Source: Pseudomonas sp. QS1027
Lineage (GTDB): Bacteria > Pseudomonadota > Gammaproteobacteria > Pseudomonadales > Pseudomonadaceae
Assembly: GCF_002814235.1 (NCBI RefSeq)
Contig: NZ_PHSU01000011.1
Span: 62,001-126,000 of the forward strand
Direction of reading: 5' to 3'
Length of the DNA stretch: 64,000 bases
Position numbers and translations under genes: made by a program. Positions 52,874 to 62,851 of this stretch are shown piece after piece (position 1 is the first letter of the stretch; each line of letters starts with the position of its first letter). The notes beneath the pieces are model-generated. The model was not told the DNA's origin and did not search any database. It worked only from the letters and a program-made list of their open reading frames with translations.

Positions 52874-55825
52874 ATGCCCCGCCCCATGCAACGCGAAAGA
52901 CGCCGGCTGGCGCTGCACGTGCACATCAGTATCCTGTTCACCTGTCTGCTGCTGTTGACCGGCGCCCTGCTGGGGCTGTTCAACTACCGGCAAACCACAC
53001 AGATCATCTTCTCCAGCAGCGAAAAACTCTTCGGCAGGGTCCGCGACGATGTACAGCTGGATCTGCAGCACACCTACCAGCCGATTCGTCATCTGCTGAG
53101 CCTGCTGGCCATCGACGAACGCACCCAGGCCCTTGCCCTGGAGCAACGGCTGGCACTGCTCAAGCCCTTCACCCAGGCCCTGAACGACAACCCGAACCTG
53201 GCGTCGCTGTACCTGGGTTACGCCGATGGCGACTTCTTCATGGTCCGACCGCTGCGCGACAGCGCCCTGCGCGCCTATTTCAAGGCTCCGGAAAATGCCG
53301 CCTTCCAGGTCTGGAGCATCGAGCGCGATCCCGGCATCGAAGGGGTCAAATCCGAATCACTGTTCTACGACGCGGCCTTGCAACTGATCAGCCGCCAGGA
53401 CAATCACCGCGAAGCCTACGATCCCCGCGTACGCGCCTGGTTCAACAGCGCCCTGAAGGACAGCGACCAGATCACCACCGCGCCCTACCTGTTTTTCTCC
53501 ACCCACAATGTCGGTACCACCCTCGCCCGGCGCGGCAGCGCGAACGTGGTGATCGCCGCCGACCTGACCCTCGCCGACCTGTCCGCGACCCTGGACAAAC
53601 ACAAGGTCACCCCTTCGACCGAAATCGTCCTGTTCGATGAAAACGACAATGCCGTGGCCTACCCCGACTACGCCCGGCTGGTGAGCCACAGCAACGACGC
53701 ACGCCTGCCCCGGGTCCAGGACCTGAGCCCGATCCTGCGGCGCTTCATGGAACCGGGCAGCAGCACCGACCACCACCTGAGCAGCGCGCACCGGCAATGG
53801 ATAGTCGCCCGTACGCAACTCGCCGAAGGCGGACCCAAGGGCCTGCAGCTGGCCCTGCTGGTACCGGAAGACGAACTCCTGGCGGACGCCTACCGGATCC
53901 GCTGGCAAGGCGCACTGATCACCCTGGCCACCCTGTTGCTGTGCCTGCCCCTCGGCTGGTTGACTTCCAGGCTGCTGGTCAAGCCGTTGCACGCCCTGGT
54001 CCAGGAGGCCGATGCGATTCGCAGCTTCAACTTCAACCATCCAGCGACGCCGCGTTCACCGGTGCTGGAAGTCGACCGGCTGGCAACCTCGATGACCCGC
54101 ATGAAGCAGACCCTGGCGAGCTTCTTCGAAATCGCCTCCAGCCTCTCGGCGCAAACCCGCTTCGATCCGCTGTTGCAACGGGTGCTCGAGGAAACGCTGA
54201 AAATCGCCCAGGCCCGGGCCGGGCTGATCTACCTGGTGGACAGCGACAGCCGTCAGCTGGAGGCCCATGCACTGATCATCGACGGCGTCCAGCAGGATCC
54301 CCGGCACTTCGATATCCGCAGCGCCGCCGAAGGTGACGAACAACGTCCGGACTGGCTCAAGGCACTCGACCGGCAGGACAACGTGGTCGCCACCCTCGGC
54401 TTCGAGCAGGCGGCCGACCTGCAAAAGGTCATGCTCGCCCTGGAAAACCCACGGATTCACCTGATCGGTATCCGCCTGCACAACCGCCATGGCGAAACCG
54501 TCGGTGTCCTCGCCCTGCTGCTGCCCGACAGCGGCACCGAGGCCGACATGGAGAACCTGCAACCGGACCGCATCGCCTTTATCAGCGCCATTTCCGGCAC
54601 CGCGGCCGCCTGCATCGAGAGCCAGCGCCTGCAAGCCCGACAGAAGCAGTTGCTGGACGCGTTCATCCAGTTGCTGGCCGGTGCCATCGATGCCAAGAGC
54701 CCTTACACCGGCGGCCACTGCCAACGCGTGCCGGTGCTGACCCTGATGATCGCCGAGGCCGCCGCGGCCAGCCAGACAGCGGCATTCGAGGGCTACCAGC
54801 CCACCGAAGACGAATGGGAGGCGCTGCACGTCGCCGCCTGGCTGCATGACTGCGGCAAGGTCACCACCCCCGAATATGTGGTCGACAAAGCCACCAAGCT
54901 GGAAACCCTGTACGACCGCATTCACGAAATACGCACCCGCTTCGAAGTGCTCAAGCGCGATGCCTGGGTCGACTATTGGCAAGGTCGGGCGCTGGGTGGC
55001 GACGAACCGGTCTTGAGCGAAGAACGTGACGCCAGCCTCAAAGCCCTTGACGAGGACTTTGCCTTTGTCGCCCGCTGCAACCTGGGCGGCGAGGCCATGG
55101 CCGAAGCCGATCTGGAGCGCCTGGGACGGATTGCCCGACGCACCTGGACCCGCACGCTGGACGATCGCCTCGGGGTGTCCTGGGAAGAAAACCTGCGTCA
55201 GGAACGGCGCCCGGTCGAGCCCCTGCCGACCCTCGAGCCGTTACTCGCGGACAAACCCGAGCACCTGTTCGAACGCAACGAAGCCGAACTGATCCCCGCC
55301 GACAACCGCTGGGGTTTTCAGCTCGACGTGCCGCCCTACAAGTTCAATCGGGGGGAGCTGTACAACCTGAGCATTGCCCGCGGCACACTGACCCGCGAAG
55401 AGCGCTACATCATCAACCATCACATGGTGCAGACCATCCTGATGCTCGATCAATTGCCGTTTCCCGGGCACCTGACCGCCGTGCCGGAGATCGCCGGCGG
55501 CCACCACGAGAAAATGGACGGCACCGGTTACCCCAAGCGCCTGAAGCGCGAACAGATGAGCCTGCCGGCGCGGATGATGGCGATTGCCGATATCTTCGAG
55601 GCGCTGACCGCCGCCGATCGCCCGTACAAAAAGGGCAAGACCCTGAGCGAAGCGCTGGGCATCATGGCCGGCATGTGCCGCGATGCCCATATCGACCCGC
55701 AATTGTTCGAGCTGTTTATCCGCGAGGAAATCTACCTGGCGTACGCCCGGCAGCACGTCCTGCCCCAGCAGATCGACACGGTGGATGCCGAGTCGCTGCT
55801 GGAAAAGGCCGGGCTGGGCGCCTGA
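52874..55825 (+). CDS. HD-GYP phosphodiesterase with periplasmic Cache, HAMP and GAF domains, 983 aa
   Basis: AGGGAGA before ATG 52874 sets the start (MPRPMQRERR). An N-terminal membrane helix (residues about 18-38), a large periplasmic dCache-type domain, a second helix (about 345-370), a HAMP linker and a GAF domain (about 415-590) lead to an HD-GYP domain. The HD pair is at His658-Asp659 (HDCGK), and HHEKMDGTGYP has its GYP at 885-887. These motifs usually lie about 60-70 residues apart but are separated by about 225 here, so a large insertion splits the domain. It probably degrades c-di-GMP in response to an external ligand. It follows the hybrid kinase by 70 nt. Confidence 0.9.
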   Translation: MPRPMQRERRRLALHVHISILFTCLLLLTGALLGLFNYRQTTQIIFSSSEKLFGRVRDDVQLDLQHTYQPIRHLLSLLAIDERTQALALEQRLALLKPFTQALNDNPNLASLYLGYADGDFFMVRPLRDSALRAYFKAPENAAFQVWSIERDPGIEGVKSESLFYDAALQLISRQDNHREAYDPRVRAWFNSALKDSDQITTAPYLFFSTHNVGTTLARRGSANVVIAADLTLADLSATLDKHKVTPSTEIVLFDENDNAVAYPDYARLVSHSNDARLPRVQDLSPILRRFMEPGSSTDHHLSSAHRQWIVARTQLAEGGPKGLQLALLVPEDELLADAYRIRWQGALITLATLLLCLPLGWLTSRLLVKPLHALVQEADAIRSFNFNHPATPRSPVLEVDRLATSMTRMKQTLASFFEIASSLSAQTRFDPLLQRVLEETLKIAQARAGLIYLVDSDSRQLEAHALIIDGVQQDPRHFDIRSAAEGDEQRPDWLKALDRQDNVVATLGFEQAADLQKVMLALENPRIHLIGIRLHNRHGETVGVLALLLPDSGTEADMENLQPDRIAFISAISGTAAACIESQRLQARQKQLLDAFIQLLAGAIDAKSPYTGGHCQRVPVLTLMIAEAAAASQTAAFEGYQPTEDEWEALHVAAWLHDCGKVTTPEYVVDKATKLETLYDRIHEIRTRFEVLKRDAWVDYWQGRALGGDEPVLSEERDASLKALDEDFAFVARCNLGGEAMAEADLERLGRIARRTWTRTLDDRLGVSWEENLRQERRPVEPLPTLEPLLADKPEHLFERNEAELIPADNRWGFQLDVPPYKFNRGELYNLSIARGTLTREERYIINHHMVQTILMLDQLPFPGHLTAVPEIAGGHHEKMDGTGYPKRLKREQMSLPARMMAIADIFEALTAADRPYKKGKTLSEALGIMAGMCRDAHIDPQLFELFIREEIYLAYARQHVLPQQIDTVDAESLLEKAGLGA

Positions 55826-55831
55826 GTCGCC

Positions 55832-56314
55832 TCAGCAGTCGGTCAGGCGCAGGAAAATCGCCGCCAGGTGTTCGATCCCGGCCTGGTCTTCGAGGGTGAA
55901 GCGGGCCAGGCGCGGGCTGTCCAGGTCGAGCACGCCGATCAGGCGGCCGTCCTTGACCAGCGGCACGACCAGTTCGCTGTTCGAGGCGCTGTCGCAGGCG
56001 ATATGCCCGGCAAACGCATGCACGTCTTCGACCCGCTGGGTTTCCAGGGTCGCCGCGGCGGTCCCGCAGACACCCCGGCCGAAAGGGATGCGCACGCAGG
56101 CGATCTGGCCCTGAAACGGCCCGAGCACCAGTTCCTCATGGCGATTGAGGTAGAAACCGGCCCAGTTCAGATCATCCAGCTGATTGAACAGGAAGGCCGA
56201 GAACTGCGCGGCATTGGCGATGAAGTCCCGCTCGTCCGCCAGCAGCGATTCCAACTGTGCGTGCAACAGGCCATAGCCCTCAAGGCCGGCCCCGGTGTTC
56301 TGCAAATCGATCAT
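55832..56314 (-). CDS. Free methionine-(R)-sulfoxide reductase (fRMsr, GAF fold)
   Basis: The 160-aa protein is a single GAF domain with the three conserved cysteines of fRMsr: C73 (IACVRIPFG), C83 (GVCGTAA) and C107 (HIACDSASNSE). It reduces free methionine-R-sulfoxide with thioredoxin. Its ATG 56314 overlaps the stop of the DUF815 gene by 4 nt. It converges with the HD-GYP gene, 6 bp apart. Confidence 0.88.
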   Translation of the reverse strand: MIDLQNTGAGLEGYGLLHAQLESLLADERDFIANAAQFSAFLFNQLDDLNWAGFYLNRHEELVLGPFQGQIACVRIPFGRGVCGTAAATLETQRVEDVHAFAGHIACDSASNSELVVPLVKDGRLIGVLDLDSPRLARFTLEDQAGIEHLAAIFLRLTDC

Positions 56315-57201
56315 GGTGCCTGCTCCAGCAACTTCAAACCCACCCAATAGCGGGCAAACTGATAGGCGCAACGGCCGTTGCGATTGCCGCGTCCGGTGGC
56401 CCAGCGCACCGCCTGGATATCCAGTTCCTCGTCACGCTGCCAGGCCAGGCCGGCCTTGAGCGCCAACTCGCCGACCCAGTGTTCGACCACGCTGAGGAAG
56501 TGCTCCTGGGTAAAGGGGTAGAACGACAGCCACAGGCCGAAACGATCGGACAGGGCGATCTTGTCCTCCACCGCCTCGCTGGGGTGCAGTTCGCCGTCGA
56601 CGCGCTTCCAGTTCTCGTTGTCGCTCTCTTTTTCCGGCACCAGGTGCCGGCGGTTCGAGGTGGCGTAGAGCAGGACATTGTCCGGGGCCTGTTCGAGGGA
56701 ACCGTCGAGCACACTCTTGAGCACCCGGTAGTCGCCTTCACCGGCCTCGAAGGACAGGTCATCGCAAAACAGCACGAAACGCTGGGGCAGCTTTTGCAAC
56801 TGCTCCACCACCCGCGGCAGGTCGGCCAGGTGATCGCGCTCGATCTCGATCAGGCGCAGGCCGGCCTTGGCATGTTCGGCGAGCAGGGCACGCACCAGCG
56901 AGGACTTGCCGGTGCCGCGCGAACCCCAGAGCAAGGCATGGTTGGCGGGCAGACCGTCGAGGAACTGGCGGGTGTTGCGCGCCAGTTGTTCGCGTTGCTT
57001 GTCGACGCCGATCAGGTCGGACAAGCGCATGTCCAGGCTGACCTCCAGCGGCAACAGATAACCGCTGCGCCCTTCGCGCTGCCAGCGGGCCGCCAGGCAG
57101 CCGTTCCAGTCGATGGCCTGGCGCGGGGCCGGCAACAACGGTTCGAGACGGGCGAGCACCGCATCGGCACGCTCAAGAAAGGCATTCAATCGAGAATCCA
57201 C
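56311..57201 (-). CDS. DUF815-family AAA-type ATPase, 296 aa
   Basis: GTG 57201 has AGGAAA upstream. ALLWGSRGTGKSSLVRALL is the Walker A motif near residue 90, VLFCDDLSF the Walker B, and LLYATSNRRHLVPE the sensor region. The protein belongs to a conserved cytoplasmic ATPase family of unknown role. Coupling to fRMsr hints at, but does not show, a link with oxidative damage. Confidence 0.87.
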   Translation of the reverse strand: MDSRLNAFLERADAVLARLEPLLPAPRQAIDWNGCLAARWQREGRSGYLLPLEVSLDMRLSDLIGVDKQREQLARNTRQFLDGLPANHALLWGSRGTGKSSLVRALLAEHAKAGLRLIEIERDHLADLPRVVEQLQKLPQRFVLFCDDLSFEAGEGDYRVLKSVLDGSLEQAPDNVLLYATSNRRHLVPEKESDNENWKRVDGELHPSEAVEDKIALSDRFGLWLSFYPFTQEHFLSVVEHWVGELALKAGLAWQRDEELDIQAVRWATGRGNRNGRCAYQFARYWVGLKLLEQAP

Positions 57202-57368
57202 GACGTTTCCTCAGGCAAGTTCATACGATGATGTCGCGTTGGTGCCGTCGGGCACCGGCAAGCTCTGGCAGACTGCACACCGCGCGTATCGAATCCCCCA
57301 CTGCCGGTGCACGCATCGAATCAGCTATGCTTGCCGGGCGAAGGGAAAGGAAAGTGGTACACCACCCC

Positions 57369-59687
57369 ATGGATATAAAGTTCACCCACCGCTTGTCCTA
57401 CAAACAAGCCCGGTTGACGGTGCTGGTCGGCTTCATTCTGGGAACACTGCTCAGTCTGCTGCAAATCGGCATCGATTATGCCAGCGAAAGCGCCTCGATC
57501 AACCGTGAAATCCTTTCCCTGCTGGAAATCAGCCACAACCCGGCGTCGAGGATCGCCTACAACATCGACGCCGAACTGGCGCAGGAACTGGCCCTCGGCC
57601 TGTTGCACTCGCCGGCGGTGCTGCGTGCGCAGTTGATCGACAACAACAATATGGTCCTGGCCAGCGTCGAGCGACCGCGCCTGGAGGGTAGCTATCGGAT
57701 GATCAGCGATTGGCTGTTCGGGGCCGATCGCACCTTCGAAGACCGACTTTATCTCAGTCATCTGCCCGACGAATCCCTGGGTACCTTGCACCTTGATATC
57801 GACACCTACACCTTCGGCATCCGTTTCCTGCATCGGGCCGAGATCACCCTGCTCAACGGTTTTGTCCGCAGCCTGATCCTCACCATCATCCTTCTCGTGC
57901 TGTTCTATACGATGCTGACCAAACCCCTGGTGCGGGTGATCGAGGCGCTCAGCAGCAGCACCCCGGGCCAGTCGAAACAGGCGCGACTGGCCTTTCCTCC
58001 CGGCCATGAACACGATGAAATCGGCGTGCTGGTCAAGGTCGCCAACCAGCAATTCGAAAACATGGGCACCGAGATCCAGCAGCGGCGCAGCGCCGAAAAC
58101 CGCCTGACCGACTACCTCGGCCAACTGGAAAACATCGTCTCGGCGCGCACCACCGAACTCAAGGCCAGCAATGCGCGCCTGAGCCAGTCCAACGAAGAAC
58201 TGGAAGTGGCGCGACGCACGGCCCTGGACATGGCCCAGGCACGCTCGGCGTTCCTGGCCAACATGAGCCATGAAATCCGCACGCCCCTGAACGGCCTGCT
58301 GGGCATGATCGCCCTGTCCCTGGACAGCCAGCTGAACGCCGAGCAGCGCCAGCAGTTGTCGATTGCCCACGACTCCGGCAAGGTCCTGGTGGAGTTGCTC
58401 AATGACATCCTCGACCTGTCGAAATTCGACGCCGGGCAGCTGGAGCTGGAACGCATCCCCTTCGACCTCGGCGCCCTGGTCGAGGACACCGCCAACCTGC
58501 TCTCGCAAAACGCCGCCCCCAGCGTCGAACTGGCCTGCCTGATCGACCCGCAATTTCCGGCCCTGGTGCTGGGCGACCCGACGCGGGTGCGGCAGATCGT
58601 CAGCAACCTGCTGTCCAATGCCCTGAAGTTCACCCGCTTCGGCCGCGTCGATGTACGCCTGAGCGCCCGCGACAATGGCGTGCGCATCGAAATCTGCGAC
58701 ACCGGCATCGGCATCGCCCAGGAAGCCCAGGCCAAGATCTTCCAGCCCTTCACCCAGGCCGGCGCTGGCATCACCCGCCAGTTCGGCGGCACCGGCCTGG
58801 GGCTGACCCTGACCTACAACCTGTGCGAGGCCATGAAAGGCCGCCTGACGATCAGTTCCGAAGTCGGCTTCGGCAGCCAGTTCTGCGCTGAACTGCCATT
58901 GCCCGGGCACACGCCGGCCGCGACACTCCGACGCCTCACCGGCAAGGTCATCGCCGTGACGTCGAGCACCAGCGGCCTGAGCGAGCTGCTCGGCAACCAG
59001 CTTCCGGTCTGGGGCCTGGACTACCAGCGCTACGGGCTGGACGACAGCCTCGCGGGTGTCAGCCCCGACCTGCTGATCACCGACTGCCCGGAATGCCTGT
59101 TCGGCCTGCGGCCGGCGATCAGCGCGCCGATCCTGCTGGTCACCGCCTATGGCAACTTCATGCCCACCGAACAGGCCAATGCCCTCGTCCCGCTGCAACA
59201 GCAGGCCCGGCCACTGGCGCGCAACGCGCTGTACCAGACCCTGGCGCGCATCCTGCTGCCCGACGACCCGGCCGAGCTCAACGTCCAGCCCCGTGACAAC
59301 CAGCCACTACGTCGGGCGCGCATCCTGTTGGTGGAAGACAATCCGGTCAATCAACTGGTAGCCAAGGGCATGCTCGGCAAGCTCGGCTGCGAAGTGACGG
59401 TTGCCGCCCATGGCGGCGAGGCGCTGAACCAGCTGGAACAGCAGGTCTTCGATCTGGTGCTGATGGATTGCAATATGCCGGTCATGGACGGTTACGAAGC
59501 CAGCCGGCAGATACGTCGCAGCGGGCGCTGGCCGAACCTGCCGATCGTGGCGCTGACGGCCAACGCCATGCCCGAGGAGCGTGAGCGCTGCCGGGCCGCG
59601 GGCATGAGCGATTACCTGGCCAAGCCTTTCCGCCGGGAAGAGCTGATTGCCCTGCTCGAACAGTGGGTACCGGCTACAGCGGCTTGA
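57369..59687 (+). CDS. sagS: SagS-like hybrid sensor kinase, 772 aa
   Basis: Two membrane helices (about 15-35 and 175-195) flank a periplasmic domain. HAMP, a coiled coil, HisKA with His301 (MSHEIRTPLNG), HATPase (GTGLGL), a degenerate receiver-like segment (about 530-640) without a phosphoacceptor, and a C-terminal receiver with Asp700 (LMDCNMPVMDG) follow. The neighbours ospR, gpx, msrB, alaA and htpX match the surroundings of sagS (PA2824) in P. aeruginosa, which feeds the HptB pathway and controls the switch to biofilm growth. There is no HPt domain of its own. GTG 57354 with AAGGGA upstream is an alternative start. The 3' end overlaps ospR by 14 nt, convergently. Confidence 0.87.
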   Translation: MDIKFTHRLSYKQARLTVLVGFILGTLLSLLQIGIDYASESASINREILSLLEISHNPASRIAYNIDAELAQELALGLLHSPAVLRAQLIDNNNMVLASVERPRLEGSYRMISDWLFGADRTFEDRLYLSHLPDESLGTLHLDIDTYTFGIRFLHRAEITLLNGFVRSLILTIILLVLFYTMLTKPLVRVIEALSSSTPGQSKQARLAFPPGHEHDEIGVLVKVANQQFENMGTEIQQRRSAENRLTDYLGQLENIVSARTTELKASNARLSQSNEELEVARRTALDMAQARSAFLANMSHEIRTPLNGLLGMIALSLDSQLNAEQRQQLSIAHDSGKVLVELLNDILDLSKFDAGQLELERIPFDLGALVEDTANLLSQNAAPSVELACLIDPQFPALVLGDPTRVRQIVSNLLSNALKFTRFGRVDVRLSARDNGVRIEICDTGIGIAQEAQAKIFQPFTQAGAGITRQFGGTGLGLTLTYNLCEAMKGRLTISSEVGFGSQFCAELPLPGHTPAATLRRLTGKVIAVTSSTSGLSELLGNQLPVWGLDYQRYGLDDSLAGVSPDLLITDCPECLFGLRPAISAPILLVTAYGNFMPTEQANALVPLQQQARPLARNALYQTLARILLPDDPAELNVQPRDNQPLRRARILLVEDNPVNQLVAKGMLGKLGCEVTVAAHGGEALNQLEQQVFDLVLMDCNMPVMDGYEASRQIRRSGRWPNLPIVALTANAMPEERERCRAAGMSDYLAKPFRREELIALLEQWVPATAA

Positions 59688-60132
59688 GTTGGGCCAGCAA
59701 CTGGTCGAGACCGTCGCGCAGTTCATCCAGCCGGGTCAGATCGACACCGCTGTCGCAGAGCAGGCGGGCCTTGATCGGCAACACCTGCGCGCGCAGGGCC
59801 ACACCGGCGGGACTCAGGCTCAGGTGCACTTCGCGCTCGTCAAGGGCCGAACGGCGGCGCTGCACCAACGCCAGTTGCTCGAGGCGCTTGAGCAGCGGCG
59901 TCAGCGTCCCCGAGTCCAGCAGCAGGCGCTCACCCAGGGCCTTGACCGTCGGTTGCGCCGGCGCGCCGTCGTGCCACTCCCACAGCACCAGCATCGCCAG
60001 GTACTGTGGATAAGTCAGGCCCAACTGCTCCAGCATCGGCTTGTAGCCTCGAATCACCGCCCGAGAAGCGGCGTAGAGCTTGAAGCAGAGCTGGGAGTCG
60101 AGGCTCAGCGAATCGCTGGACAGGTCGTTCAT
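59674..60132 (-). CDS. ospR: MarR/OhrR-family peroxide-sensing repressor OspR
   Basis: The 152-aa winged-helix regulator has the redox-sensing Cys16 in LDSQLCFKLYAASRA, as in OhrR, and a C-terminal Cys (LLCDSGVD). Oxidation of Cys16 should release DNA. It overlaps gpx by 4 nt (ATGA) as in the PA2825-PA2826 pair, so it probably represses its own gpx operon through the palindromes at 60651. Confidence 0.88.
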   Translation of the reverse strand: MNDLSSDSLSLDSQLCFKLYAASRAVIRGYKPMLEQLGLTYPQYLAMLVLWEWHDGAPAQPTVKALGERLLLDSGTLTPLLKRLEQLALVQRRRSALDEREVHLSLSPAGVALRAQVLPIKARLLCDSGVDLTRLDELRDGLDQLLAQLKPL

Positions 60133-60614
60133 TTAAGCAGGGCTTCGATCTCGCGGGTGAGGTTCTCGGGCTTGGTGGTGGGCGCGAAACGTTTCACCAG
60201 GCGACCGTCCTTGCCGATCAGGAACTTGGTGAAGTTCCACTTGATGCCCTGGGACCAGAGCAGCCCCGGCGCGCGCTTCTTCAACTGGACGAACAACGGG
60301 TGGGCGCCGTCGCCGTTGACATCGATCTTCTTGAACAGCGGGAAACTGACGCCGTAGTTCAACTCGCAGAACTCGGAAATCGCCCCTTCGTTTCCCGGTT
60401 CCTGCTTGCCGAACTGGTTGCAGGGGAAACCGAGTACCACCAGCCCCTGGTCCTTGTAGGACTGCCAGAGTTGCTCAAGCCCTTTGTACTGCGGGGTAAA
60501 GCCGCATTTGCTGGCGGTGTTGACCACCAGGATCGCCTTGCCGGCGAAGTCACCCAGGGTCTTTTGCTCACCCTTGATGGTGGTGCAAGGGATGTTCAGC
60601 AGGTTATCGCTCAT
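60129..60614 (-). CDS. gpx: Glutathione peroxidase
   Basis: The 161-aa enzyme has peroxidatic Cys37 in NTASKCGFTPQ, the Gln in FPCNQFGKQEPG and the Trp-Asn in KWNFTKFLI. It reduces organic or hydrogen peroxides, most likely with thioredoxin. Start ATG 60614 follows AGGAACTG. It is the first gene of the gpx-ospR unit. Confidence 0.92.
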   Translation of the reverse strand: MSDNLLNIPCTTIKGEQKTLGDFAGKAILVVNTASKCGFTPQYKGLEQLWQSYKDQGLVVLGFPCNQFGKQEPGNEGAISEFCELNYGVSFPLFKKIDVNGDGAHPLFVQLKKRAPGLLWSQGIKWNFTKFLIGKDGRLVKRFAPTTKPENLTREIEALLK

Positions 60615-60650
60615 GACAGTTCCTCCAATGAATGCCGAACAAGATAGCGA

Positions 60651-60671
60651 GCAATTGAATTGCACACAATT
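60651..60671. promoter_or_regulatory. OspR/OhrR-type operator upstream of gpx
   Basis: Two overlapping inverted repeats, GCAATT-G-AATTGC and AATTG-CACA-CAATT, lie about 40 bp upstream of gpx. They resemble the AATT-rich palindromes bound by OhrR-type repressors. No other function suggests itself. Confidence 0.55.
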
Positions 60672-60774
60672 TAATAACCAGGGTTGATGGCCTCTTATAA
60701 GCCACCACCACACAGTTTCCCCCACCAGGCCTGGCGCGGGCCCCGAATTCCGGGACACCGCGCCAAGACCGGAC

Positions 60775-61170
60775 TCAGCCCCGCGGTACCAGATCCAGGC
60801 ACACGGAGTTGATGCAGTAGCGCAAGCCGGTCGGCGGCGGACCGTCGGGAAACACATGGCCCAGGTGCGCGTCGCATTTTGCGCAGACCACTTCGGTGCG
60901 GATCATGCCGTGGCTGACATCGCGGATCTCGACCATCGCACTGTCGCCGATCGGCTGGTAGAAGCTCGGCCAGCCGCAGCCGGAGTCGAATTTGGCCCGG
61001 GAATCGAACAGCGGCTCATTGCAGCAGATGCAATGATAGACCCCATCGGTTTTGGTGCCGTTGTATTTGCCCGAAAACGGCCGTTCGGTGCCTTTGAGCC
61101 GGCACACGTTGTACTGCTCCGGGTCGAGCATGGCGCGCCATTCGTCCAGGGTCTTTTCCAACTTTTCCAT
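60775..61170 (-). CDS. msrB: Peptide methionine (R)-S-oxide reductase MsrB
   Basis: MsrB (131 aa) repairs methionine-R-sulfoxide in proteins. Zinc ligands are C47, C50, C96 and C99 (CICC, CAKC), the catalytic Cys119 is in RYCINSVCL, and C65 in SGCGWPSF is the likely resolving residue. GAGGTG precedes ATG 61170. It lies upstream of gpx on the same strand, 160 bp away, with the OspR operator between. Confidence 0.93.
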   Translation of the reverse strand: MEKLEKTLDEWRAMLDPEQYNVCRLKGTERPFSGKYNGTKTDGVYHCICCNEPLFDSRAKFDSGCGWPSFYQPIGDSAMVEIRDVSHGMIRTEVVCAKCDAHLGHVFPDGPPPTGLRYCINSVCLDLVPRG

Positions 61171-61396
61171 CGTTACACCTCGGCGGCTGAAAAACCCCGA
61201 TCTGTATCTTTTCCACGGATCGGGCGGCACGTATGATTGCGCCTCGTCAAACGCCAGTCTGGCACCCGCGTCCGACGCATTCAAACGGATTTTCCTAGCC
61301 GGCGGCCGGGGACCACGGGACGAGGTGAAAACGCAGTATTGCCATAGCGGCCTCGACGAGACCGTCTGGATCGTCCATTTTCAGGATCACATCGCC

Positions 61397-62608
61397 ATGC
61401 AGGTCAGCAAATCGAACAAGCTCGCCAACGTCTGCTACGACATTCGCGGCCCAGTGCTCAAGCACGCCAAACGCCTGGAAGAGGAAGGCCATCGCATCCT
61501 CAAGCTGAACATCGGCAACCCGGCGCCCTTCGGTTTCGAAGCCCCGGACGAAATTCTCCAGGACGTGATCCGCAACCTGCCGACCGCACAGGGCTACAGT
61601 GACTCCAAGGGCCTGTTCAGCGCTCGCAAGGCGATCATGCAGTACTACCAGCAGAAACAGGTCGAAGGTGTCGGCATCGAAGACATCTACCTGGGCAATG
61701 GCGTGTCCGAGCTGATCGTGATGTCCATGCAGGCCCTGCTCAACAATGGCGACGAAGTGCTGATCCCGGCACCGGACTACCCGCTGTGGACCGCCGCCGT
61801 GACCCTGTCCGGCGGTAGCCCGGTGCACTACCTGTGCGACGAACAGGCCAACTGGTGGCCGGACCTGGCCGACATCAAGGCCAAGATCACCCCCAATACC
61901 AAGGCCCTGGTGATCATCAACCCGAACAACCCGACCGGTTCGGTGTATTCCAGGGAAGTCCTGCTGGGCATGCTCGAACTGGCCCGCCAGCACAACCTCG
62001 TGGTCTTTTCCGACGAGATCTACGACAAGATCCTCTACGACGACGCCGTCCACGTCTGCACCGCTTCCCTGGCGCCGGACCTGCTGTGCATGACCTTCAA
62101 CGGCCTGTCCAAGTCCTATCGGGTCGCGGGTTTCCGCTCCGGCTGGGTGGCGATCTCCGGTCCCAAGCACAATGCCCAGAGCTACATCGAAGGCATCGAC
62201 ATCCTGGCCAGCATGCGCCTGTGCGCCAACGTGCCGAGCCAGCACGCGATCCAGACCGCCCTCGGCGGCTACCAGAGCATCAACGACCTGGTACTGCCGC
62301 CCGGCCGCCTGCTGGAACAACGCAACCGCACCTGGGAACTGCTCAACGACATTCCCGGTGTCAGCTGCGTGAAACCCATGGGCGCGCTCTACGCCTTCCC
62401 GCGGATCGACCCGAAAGTCTGCCCGATCCTCAACGACGAGAAGTTCGTCCTCGACCTGCTGATGTCGGAAAAGCTGCTGGTGGTCCAGGGCACCGCGTTC
62501 AACTGGCCGTGGCCCGATCACTTCCGTGTGGTCACCCTGCCGCGGGTGGATGACCTGGAACAGGCGATCGGGCGTATCGGCTCGTTCCTGAAAACCTACC
62601 GCCAGTAA
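61397..62608 (+). CDS. alaA: AlaA-type alanine/pyruvate aminotransferase
   Basis: The 403-aa class I PLP aminotransferase has ATG 61397 (MQVSKSNKLANVCYDIRG). INPNNPTGSVY, SDEIYDKILYD and GLSKSYRVAGFRSGW with PLP lysine K239 are typical of AlaA, which makes alanine from pyruvate and glutamate. It is divergent from msrB. A 12-bp hairpin follows. Confidence 0.9.
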   Translation: MQVSKSNKLANVCYDIRGPVLKHAKRLEEEGHRILKLNIGNPAPFGFEAPDEILQDVIRNLPTAQGYSDSKGLFSARKAIMQYYQQKQVEGVGIEDIYLGNGVSELIVMSMQALLNNGDEVLIPAPDYPLWTAAVTLSGGSPVHYLCDEQANWWPDLADIKAKITPNTKALVIINPNNPTGSVYSREVLLGMLELARQHNLVVFSDEIYDKILYDDAVHVCTASLAPDLLCMTFNGLSKSYRVAGFRSGWVAISGPKHNAQSYIEGIDILASMRLCANVPSQHAIQTALGGYQSINDLVLPPGRLLEQRNRTWELLNDIPGVSCVKPMGALYAFPRIDPKVCPILNDEKFVLDLLMSEKLLVVQGTAFNWPWPDHFRVVTLPRVDDLEQAIGRIGSFLKTYRQ

Positions 62609-62619
62609 TTTCCTACACC

Positions 62620-62649
62620 TTCCTGCGACTCATCCGCGAGTCGCAGGAA
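62620..62649 (+). terminator. Hairpin after alaA
   Basis: TTCCTGCGACTC and GAGTCGCAGGAA form a 12-bp stem with a 6-nt loop 11 nt after the alaA stop. A T-rich stretch occurs only about 20 nt later. The rest of the 316-bp gap to htpX holds only the promoter at 62852. Confidence 0.6.
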
Positions 62650-62851
62650 AGCGCGTTCCCCCCATTTCTTTTTGTATGTCTTTGCGTCAGCATGCCGCCG
62701 ACCCGGGAAACACCTTCACTGCGAGCGTACAGCCCGGTTTCAAAGGGGCTGGCAGCACTGTGACGCCTCGGGAATCCAAGCCCCCCATTAGGAAATGACT
62801 GGCAAGCGGCTAGAATCAAGCTGTAGGACACAGTTTGAAATAGTCACCCGG

